From contig NC_092603.1 of NCBI RefSeq assembly GCF_047663525.1, positions 1,322,001 to 1,386,000 of the forward strand: DNA of 64,000 nt, read 5' to 3'. The position numbers were made by a program, and so were the translations under genes. Position 1 is the stretch's first letter; every line of letters starts with the position of its first letter. Positions 52,246 through 64,000 of the stretch are shown here, piece by piece. The DNA comes from Anas platyrhynchos (Eukaryota; Chordata; Aves; Anseriformes; Anatidae). The notes beneath the pieces were generated by a model. That model made no database searches. It had not been told where the DNA came from and saw only the letters and a program-made list of their open reading frames with translations.

Positions 52246-52669
52246 CTTATTTTGCTCAGAGTTTCCTCCTTAGGCCTGCTTTACAGCTTGAAGAGCAGCC
52301 AGAAGGACTGGGGACCATCGCCATCAGTGGAAAAAGCATCACATTGATGGTGAGACCCCCAGGATGGGCTCAGGATATGGGGGGCTCCGAGCACACAGGC
52401 ACTGCCCTGAGTGTGGGGTTGCCCAAGGGTGTCCCTCCTGCTCTGTGTAGACCGCTTCTCAGCACTAATCCCACCTCTGGGATAATTTAATTCCCCTGAT
52501 ATTTATTTAATTCCCCTGATCTTTAATTTCCAGTTCCACACTTAGCTACGGAGAGTTTTCCTGTGTGAGGATTTATCACACTTTTACTCCTGCTCCCCCC
52601 AGACCAGCAGCTTTTCCTGAAGCATGGCCAAACCCCAGCCCTGTGTTGGACCCAAACGGAGCTGAGCGG

Positions 52670-54246
52670 ATGGAGCAAGGTGAGGGAACGTGGGAAGATG
52701 CTCAGCAAAGTGAGGCGGAGACCCTGGAAAACCCTTGGCGAGGTGAGAGCTGTGCTCCCGCGAGGCTGTCCCAGCCTGCGAGCCCATCCTGGGGGTGTTT
52801 TTCTTAGAAATAACATTGCTGCTTTCTTCTTGCTGTAACCCAGCAGGACATGGGATGGAGAACGAGGTGGAAAAGGATCCCCATTGGGAAGGACCTGAAA
52901 TGAACATGTCATCATCGGGAAACTCAGGAGGAAATTGGTTTTGGCAGAGAATGGATGGCACAAATGACCGCAGGCTGCAGGGCTGCACAGGGAAGGATGC
53001 AAGTGTGGCTGAAGTCCTCGAGGAACCCAACCCCCCAGCAGAAAGCTTTGCTCAAGAGAAGAAATATTTCTGCAAGGAGTGCGGGAAAAGCTTCAGGCAC
53101 AACTCCAACCTCATCGTGCACAGGAGGACGCACACTGGAGAAAAGCCCTACGCCTGCTGCGCATGCGGGAAACCCTTCAGCGACAGGTCGAACCTCGCCA
53201 AGCACCAGAGGCTGCACAGCGGGCAGAAGGTTTTTCGGTGCCGTGATTGCAGGAAAACCTTCGGGAATAACCCTGATTTCCTCGAGCACCAGAAAACACA
53301 CACGGGCGAAAGGCCGTTTAAGTGCTCCGAGTGCGGGAAAAGGTTTTGGCACAGCACCAAGCTGGTGATGCACCAGAAAACCCACGCGGCGGATAAAATC
53401 TACAAGTGCCCGCAGTGTGAAAAGCGCTTCAAGGACAAATCCACGCTCCTCAGGCACGAGATGGTGCACACTGGCGAGAAGCCGTACGAGTGTCACGAGT
53501 GCGAGAAACGATTCGCTCGGAAATCGGACCTGACCGTCCATCAGAGAATCCACACAGGGGAGAAACCCTTTGCTTGTGCCGAATGTGGGAAGAGCTTCAA
53601 TCACAAATCCAACCTCTTCACCCACCAGAGGAGGCACACGGGGGAAAAACCTTTCCAGTGCCAAGAGTGCGGGAAGAATTTTGGCCACCGGACGGATCTG
53701 CTGGTCCATCAGCGGACCCACACGGGGGAGAAGCCTTTCCGCTGCTCTGAGTGTGGGAAGTGCTTCAAGGGCAGGACCACGCTCATGCGGCACGAGAGGC
53801 AGCACACGGGTGAGCGGCCCTACACGTGTCCCGAGTGCGGGAAGAGCTTTGGGCTGAGCGCGGACCTGGTGGTCCACCAGCGCTTCCATACGGGGGAAAA
53901 ACCCTACAAGTGCGGCGAGTGCGGGAATTTCTTCTGCAACAGCTCGAGCCTCGTCAGGCATCAGCGGAAACACACGGGCGAGAAGCCCTACAAGTGCCAT
54001 GAGTGTGAGAAGAGCTTCGCACAGAGCACGGATCTCCTCGAGCATCGGACGACCCACACTGGGGAGAAGCCCTACCCGTGCCAGCAATGCGGGAAGTGTT
54101 TTGGTAGGAAATCCAACCTCATTGTGCACCAGCGAGTGCACGGACTCGGCAAACACCGGCGGGGTGGGAAAAGCTTCCAGGTGAATCTGGGCCGCCCTAA
54201 TGGGCCGATGGACACTGCTGCTGCAGCGTGCTCGGGGTGCACCTAA
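52670..54246 (+). CDS. C2H2 zinc finger protein, 13 fingers (ZNF paralogue 2)
   Basis: Exons 52670-52742 (73 nt, MEQGEGTWEDAQQSEAETLE...) and 52847-54246, phase 1 junction. The exon containing the ATG begins at 52603. The second exon is preceded by CAGCAG, allowing two in-frame acceptors. Thirteen fingers run from YFCKECGKSF to YPCQQCGKCF; the tail has no further finger and ends SGCT. Fingers 5-13 align one-to-one with paralogue 1 fingers 3-11 and paralogue 3 fingers 7-15. No KRAB domain seen. Function is expected to be sequence-specific transcriptional regulation; targets unknown. Confidence 0.9.
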
Positions 54247-54333
54247 GTGCTTTGGTGGAACGGTTGGGCATCAGTAGTGACACGGAGGAAAAAAAACCTG
54301 CAAATGCCTGGAGGAAAGAGGCAAAATGGAGAA

Positions 54334-54339
54334 AATAAA
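54334..54339 (+). terminator. Polyadenylation signal of ZNF paralogue 2
   Basis: AATAAA 88 nt after the stop codon. Confidence 0.65.
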
Positions 54340-54344
54340 TCCTA

Positions 54345-56100
54345 GAAGCAACGGTGGGGAAGGAACAGCCTGTGGAGCATGAGAAGTCTTGATGTTCCAC
54401 AGCAGAGTCTGCAAGGATGGGGGGAATAACCTGTGTGTATGTTTTAGGGTGGCCAAAGTAAAATGTGAAACGGTTTCTTAAATGATGTGTATTATTGCAA
54501 GCACCTCGAATGGTCTTGGCATTCACTGCATGGCTCCTGCTCTTCTGGTGGTCTTTTCCCTGTCCCAGTGCAGCCCAGCTCTTAGCCAGGCTTCTGCTCA
54601 TCACCCTTCCCACTTTTGTCCTTATCCTGGTCCTTCTGCCTGCATCCTGGGCCTCCAGAAACACCTGTAGGGTGGACACAGTCATCCCACAAGCATAGCC
54701 TGTGTTGGGCTCCAGCCCGTAGCCCCATATGCAATCCGAGGCCATGGATGGCCGCAGTGAGACCCACTGGCCCCCTATGGGCCCACCCCATCCTTCTGTG
54801 TTGGGTGTGGTGTCCCATTGCGGGATGGGGTCATCCTGTCACCAGCTGATGGAGAGACACCTACGGGGATGGCACAGAGCCTGGGCTTACCAGAAACCCC
54901 TTTATGGCCTAGGGTTGACAAGACCCACACCACCATGACCACTGGTTTGCAGCCAGGGCGTTATTAACACAACTCCAAACCAGCCGTGCAACCCAACCAG
55001 CCAACCAACTGTTTATATTAATGTTTTTTTTTCCAGATATTTGGCTACTAATGATAAATTCACTGCCCCAGTGGACCACCTGGGATCTAAACACATCAGA
55101 GATTACTAATTAAAAGTCAGAAAATTATGGGATGACCACGTCAAAGGCGAAGGTAGGAGGAACCATCCCAGTGATGACAGCCATAGTGCTCCCACAGATC
55201 TTTGCTGTGGTGGCACCATGGGTGGCTTTAGGTTTTTTGGAGGAAAGGAGGTGATGAGGAGAGGGAAGGGAATGGGAGGTAGTTCCTGGCACATGGTGAG
55301 AAGGAAAGATGAGGCCAAAGAGACTCTGAGCACCCCAAAGACTCTTGACCATCTCTCTGAGCAACTCCCAAGTTCAGGAGCAAGAATACACCAAGAAAGT
55401 AAGAAAAACAAAAACAAACAAACAAACAAAAAAAAAAACAAAAAAAAAAACAAAAACAAAAAAAAAAACAAAAAAAAACACAGGGGAAGTGTGATTTCCC
55501 CACAGACAGTTTTTAGACAGTTTTCCTCGAGAATGCAGGGTTGCAAACATCATTTCCCCCTCTCACATTTTTTTACAGCAGCAATCCCTTCCTGCCACGC
55601 AGGAGCAATTCCAGATTTAATACACAGCTATTTAGATAACAGAAAAATAAAAGGTAAACGTAAGATTAGGAACAGAGGGCTTTTTTTATTATTATTACTG
55701 ATGTTAAATACATATAGTGGGGAGGGAAGGATGTGTGTAGGAAGACAGATTTCTACAGTATCTCAGGGTGCTGATGGGCACCCAGGGCGGATGTCCCAGC
55801 CTGGGGAATGCTGCAGGATTTAAGGGCTTTGAAGCCAGGTGATGGGATAGACAGACAGCCTGAACCCCAGAACAAGATGGTTTGACTGGGGGAGATGGAA
55901 GTGAGTGGATCAACACACATCAAGCCCTTGAAGCAAACTCAGTAAGAAATAATTAGAAAAAAAAATATATATATATTATTTACTCTCATCAGCCTACTTT
56001 AGACCATTTGTGTGTTTTGTGGTATTTTTTTTATTTTTCCTCAAGACTGCAAAGGTGGAAAGATTGAATAATACCTAGGCAAAGCTCTAATTTTTCTTAT
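54345..56100. other. Gap between convergent ZNF paralogues 2 and 3
   Basis: No recognisable gene. It holds an (AAAAC)n satellite at about 55406-55483 and several frames without domain support, including a minus-strand frame at 54440-54745 that I do not recognise. Confidence 0.5.
55406..55483. repeat. (AAAAC)n-type A-rich satellite
   Basis: AAAC/AAAAAC units of uneven length, A-rich on the plus strand. Confidence 0.85.
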
Positions 56101-56149
56101 CTGCCCCAATCCAGAACTCTGGGTGCTTACAGAGCTTTTCTCCCCAGTG

Positions 56150-58071
<1,922 letters not shown>

Positions 58072-58129
58072 GCAAGCTGGTTTCCGGAAAGGGAAGCCCT
58101 GCTCTGTGGGTTGAAAGTGGCAAAAATGT

Positions 58130-58745
58130 ATCAAAATTAGAAATAAAATTAAAAATACAATTGGAAATAAGGTTAGAAATAAAATTAGGAATAAAGTTAA
58201 AAAGAGGAAAAGAAAAATAGAAAATAAATAAAAATACAGTAAAAGTGCAATTAAAAATATAATTAAAATATAATTAGAATACAATTATAGATAAAATGAA
58301 AAAGAAAAGAAAAAGAAAAAAGAAATTTAGAAAAGAAATTAAAGTGGAAAAATAAAAAGAAAAATAGAAAAATGGAAAAGAAAGAACAAAATTAGAAATA
58401 AAATAGAAAAGAAACATAGAAATAGTAAATAAAAATAGAAAGAAATAAAAAGTTGGAAATAAAATTAGATATAAAGTTAAAAAGAAAATAAAAAAGAAAA
58501 AATAGAAAACAAGAAAATTAGTGATGAAAAGCTAAAATAAAAACGGAAAAAATAAAGATAGAAAAGAGAAAGTAAAATACGAAAAAAAAAAAAAAAAAAG
58601 AAAAAAATAGAAAAGTAAAACTATTAGACAGGAAAAAATAAAAATGGAAAAAAAAATAAAAATAGAAAAAAAAAATAAAAATAGGCAAGAAAAAAGAGAC
58701 AAGAAAAAATAAAATTAGGAATAAAATTAAAAAGAAAGAAGAAAT
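58130..58745. repeat. A-rich low-complexity tract in ZNF3 intron 1
   Basis: AAATA/AAAGA-type repeats, almost free of C on the plus strand (T/pyrimidine-rich on the gene's own strand). It occupies most of the short first intron between the 58103 acceptor and the CpG island. Confidence 0.88.
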
Positions 58746-58789
58746 ACAGAAACCAAACGCAGCCCGAGAACAAAAGTACAAATAACCTC

Positions 58790-59175
58790 CCAAACAGCCC
58801 CAAAGAGAGCCAAATCCCCCCCTCCTCACCGCATCCCCCCGCAGCGCCGCGCTGGCACCGCGTGGCCCGATCCCTGCACCCCGGCCCCCCCCCCGGTTCC
58901 CCCATCCCCGTGCTTCCCCCCCAGACCCCCCCATTACCGGATCCCCGCCCCGCGCTGCTCCGGCCCCGGCCCCGGTTCCCGGCCCCTTCGTGCCCTCGGT
59001 CCCCGGCCCCGGCTCGGCCCCGTCCCGGGGGGTGGCGGCCGGGAGGAGCCGTCCCGGGGGGGCGCCGCCAGCCCCGGATGGGATTCGCGGCCCCGCTGCC
59101 GGCCTCGCCTCCTCCCGGCCCCGCGGCCTTTGTTCGCTGCTGCCTCGCTTCCTTCCCGGGCGGATTGCGGCCTTT
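58790..59175 (-). promoter_or_regulatory. CpG island at the ZNF3 5' end, possibly bidirectional
   Basis: Very GC-rich island between the A-rich and T-rich tracts. A candidate exon 1 donor on the minus strand is CCG followed by GTAATG at 58937. The symmetric flanks raise the possibility of transcription in both directions. Confidence 0.6.
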
Positions 59176-60012
59176 TTTAGGGGCCTTTTTATTTTTTATT
59201 TTTTTTATTTTTTACTTTTCTTTGTTTACTTTTTATGTTTATCGTGCTCTTCCTTTATATTCTTAGTTTTTACTTTTTAATTCTTTTTCATTTCTTTATA
59301 TTCTATTTTTTTACTTTTTTATTATTTTTCAGTTCTTTATTTTTTTTTTACTTATTATTTTATTTTTTATTTCTCTTTTTTCGTGTTTTATTCTTATTTT
59401 TCTTTTCTTTTTCTTTTATTATTAGTTTTCATTTTTCTTTTTTATATTTTTTATATTTATATTTTTTATATTTATATTTTTCTTCTTCTACTTCTTATTC
59501 TTATTTATATTTTTATGTTTAATTTTATTTTCATTTTTTATATTTTATTTTTTTATTTTTTACTTATACTTTTATTATTTTACATTGTATCTTTTTACTT
59601 TATTATTCTTTTACTTTTAATTCTTATACTTTTTTTTGTTTTGTTTTATTTTATTTTTTCTATTTTTGTCATACTTTTATTGTTTCACTTTATTTTTTAC
59701 CTTTTAATTTTTACCCTTTTATTCTTTTACTTCTTATATTTTTACTTTATTTTTCAATTTTCCTTTTTAATCTTTCTTCTTTTTATTTTACTTTTTTACC
59801 CTTTTTGGTTTTGTTTTTTTGTGTTTTGCTTTTTATTTTTGTTTCTACTTTTTTATATGTCTAGTTTTTATGTTTCTACTCTTTTATATTTCTACATTGT
59901 TTCCATTTATATTTTTATTTTAAATGTATTTATTATATTTTTTATTCCTCTTTATTTTTATATTTCTTATTTATCTTATTTATTTTTTAACTTTTTATTT
60001 ATTTTTTAACTT
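59176..60012. repeat. T-rich low-complexity tract right of the CpG island
   Basis: About 840 bp of TTTTTA/TTTTC-type repeats, almost free of G on the plus strand. It mirrors the A-rich tract on the other side of the island. Long frames through it are compositional artefacts. Confidence 0.88.
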
Positions 60013-60734
60013 CAGGATTTGGAGACAAAGCAGACGATCTTCCCAACAGCCTAATAACGAGAGATCTGCAGTAGCCTTGTCCCTGTTTGCAAATTCTTGG
60101 GTCCTCCAGGTCTCTGGAAGGTCTTTATGAAAATGCACGGTAGCAAATAGGACCAACTTTTCAGGTTCTTAGCTCTGTCTGTGGTCCAACTCAACCGTCA
60201 CCTATGTGTCCCACTCCTCCAAAAAAATCCCGTATTCTTGATCTGCCACTAACCCCAGGGGATGCCCGTAAAGATCCTCCTTGACTGAAGTGTCTGCTGG
60301 TAAATTTTTAATTTTTTTTTCTATCCCAGTGGAAGCAAATTCCCCAGTTTGGAAAGGACTGTGGTGGACTCTCCTTCCTCTGCCATTGCGTAAGTATCAC
60401 ATTGTCCCCAAGGCTGCTGCAGAATAATGTGGAGAACAAGTACAAGTTCTTGGAGAACTTGGAGGATCCCATTTCATTATTTTTTTTTGCCCAAGAATAG
60501 CAACTTGTGAAAAGCCCTCCCAGCCTTCACTCTCTGAGAAACAGCCCTGTAAACATACCCATTGCATTTCTGCTCGCAGGTCCTGAAGCTGGTCTGGTTT
60601 CTACCTCTCAAGAAGCTCATGTTCTGGAGATCTTCCCTTGTGGAGTTGTCGTTTCAGTGACTCATGGACAGGAAGACCTTGGCTTCTGATGTGGCTTCTG
60701 TGATGGAAATAGTCTTCTCCTTTCTAACAGGACA

Positions 60735-60800
60735 CAGTCACAGACCCCAAATTAGGTTGGAAAAGAGCTCCTAGATCATTAAGTCTATCCTTGTAGGCAG
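60735..60800 (-). mobile_element. Short CR1 3' remnant, minus orientation
   Basis: AGGTTGGAAAAGAGCTCCTAG followed by ATCATTAAGTCTATCC resembles the reversed CR1 3' end; heavily decayed. Confidence 0.55.
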
Positions 60801-60924
60801 ATTTGTCTGGTCTGTCCATATAAAAATAGTGCTCTTTAACCTGTTAAGAACCAGTGTTGGATCCCCTTCCTTCAAGAAACTCCACCTCAAGCCCAGTCTA
60901 TGGTACGTGGACAACTTAGGTCAT

Positions 60925-60992
60925 TGGGTGGATAGTTGGACTTTATGATCTGAAGGGTCTTTTCCAACCTAAATGAATTAGCGATTCTAAAA
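60925..60992 (+). mobile_element. Short CR1 3' remnant, plus orientation
   Basis: GTTGGACTTTATGATCTGAA followed by GGGTCTTTTCCAACCTAAATG and a terminal GATTCTAA is a typical CR1 3' end. Its opposite orientation to the previous remnant suggests two insertions. Confidence 0.75.
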
Positions 60993-61810
60993 TTTTAACT
61001 TCTTGTGTCTCAGCTTGGACATGGGCTCAAGTGGGAGCAAGTAAGGTGCCTAAACATGAAGACATCTCAATTTCTTCACCAGGTAATTTCTCAGCCTCCT
61101 AGATGATGAGCGGGGATAGAGAATACAGGTGACTGAAGGCAGCACAGGGAGGATGAGTACCAGGAGTTGTAGGAAACCCAGACAGAAAAGAAACGAGTAC
61201 CCCAGAAGATGTGGTTCAACCCAATCTCCTCTGCCACAATCCGAAATGTGCCTTGTTTCCAGGACCCAGCTGGACCTGGGGAGGTTTTGTAAAGTTCCTC
61301 AAAGTGGAGGCCAATTCCTCCATGCAAGAAGGTAACTACCTTCTCGAAGAATTTATTCCTCCTCGAAGAAGGTAACTACCTGGGGGTCAGACATGCGAGG
61401 AGACGCGCCAAGTGGCCAAACATTGCAATTTTGATGAACGTCGTGAACGTCATGAGGAGTTTGGAGGGTGCCTCTGGAGACCTGGTTTTCCTAGGGTCAC
61501 ACTGGCATATTTAAACATGACATCAATGTAAGTAGTACAAAACCCACCGCACTTTCTGAGCCCATCCACCCTACACACTGCATTTAGCGACTGAATTTCC
61601 TTCTTGCCCCACCCTCTGAAGTACTTACAGTCCTTCTTGTGTACAGACTGGTTCATTTTTAATGGAACTTCATGTTTGCTGACTGATTTCTTGGCTTTTG
61701 TGGGCACAAGCATAGCAGCAAAATGTTCTTCTGTCTAGGTTTAAGTGCAAAGACCATCTCCCACGCTCAGATATTCTGTATATCCATCTCCTGCATGCAG
61801 TTCCCGATAT

Positions 61811-64000
<2,190 letters not shown>

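Larger units (their letters stand above)
60020..61700. other. Intergenic region between ZNF3 and the KRAB-ZNF
   Basis: No gene recognised. It includes two CR1 remnants (listed) and a short direct duplication, CTCGAAGAA..., around 61343-61370 (GAAGGTAACTACC appears twice). Confidence 0.5.

Noticed and set aside
51529-52347. 272-residue Phe/Ile-rich frame, and a similar one at 59383-60009
   Set aside because: These are translations of T-rich low-complexity DNA, not membrane proteins.

Overview
This looks like avian genomic DNA, most likely from a galliform or anseriform microchromosome carrying the MHC B region. The evidence is fragments of CR1 LINEs (the dominant bird retroposon), compact GC-rich genes, and a gene order that, from memory, matches the extended chicken MHC-B region: TRIM genes, TRIM41, RACK1 (GNB2L1), a butyrophilin/B-G-type gene with many 21-nt heptad exons, a C-type lectin-like receptor and a cluster of C2H2 zinc finger genes. 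Human 5q35.3 has a related block (TRIM7-TRIM41-RACK1 with BTNL and ZNF genes). The species cannot be fixed from the sequence alone. All exon models were read by eye from splice sites, phase and family knowledge; no alignment was run.

Layout. 0-1.2 kb: first coding exon of a TRIM gene on the minus strand that runs off the left edge. 3.5-4.6 kb: three tRNA genes (Lys-CTT, Val-CAC, Lys-CTT), all minus, with a CR1 fragment between. 4.6-11.5 kb: complete TRIM41, plus strand, with a G-rich promoter and an RFX-type X-box. 12.2-16.6 kb: complete RACK1, minus strand, tail-to-tail with TRIM41, carrying four box C/D snoRNA candidates (two SNORD95-like, two SNORD96-like) in its introns. 16.8-17.4 kb: interstitial telomere-like array, followed by a 49-bp minisatellite. 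17.9-24 kb: no recognisable gene. 24.0-39.3 kb: BTN/B-G-like gene made of about 43 intact 21-nt exons, each encoding one coiled-coil heptad, and one B30.2 exon. 41.6-44.6 kb: TRIM-like gene with intact coiled coil and B30.2 but an eroded RING/B-box. 45.2-47.6 kb: complete six-exon C-type lectin-like receptor, minus strand. 49-64 kb: four C2H2 zinc finger genes; three are close paralogues without a visible KRAB, and the last has KRAB A and KRAB b-type exons.

Functionally, the TRIM, BTN-like and lectin genes belong to innate or adaptive recognition families. The B30.2 exons of TRIM41, the BTN-like gene and the TRIM-like gene share the same start (LDP-[DE]-TAH), acceptor phase and size, so they are one family that has exchanged N-terminal modules. 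RACK1 is a housekeeping ribosomal scaffold and snoRNA host. The most unusual feature is the microexon array: exons of two alternating sequence classes, all the same phase, so any exon can be skipped without breaking frame.
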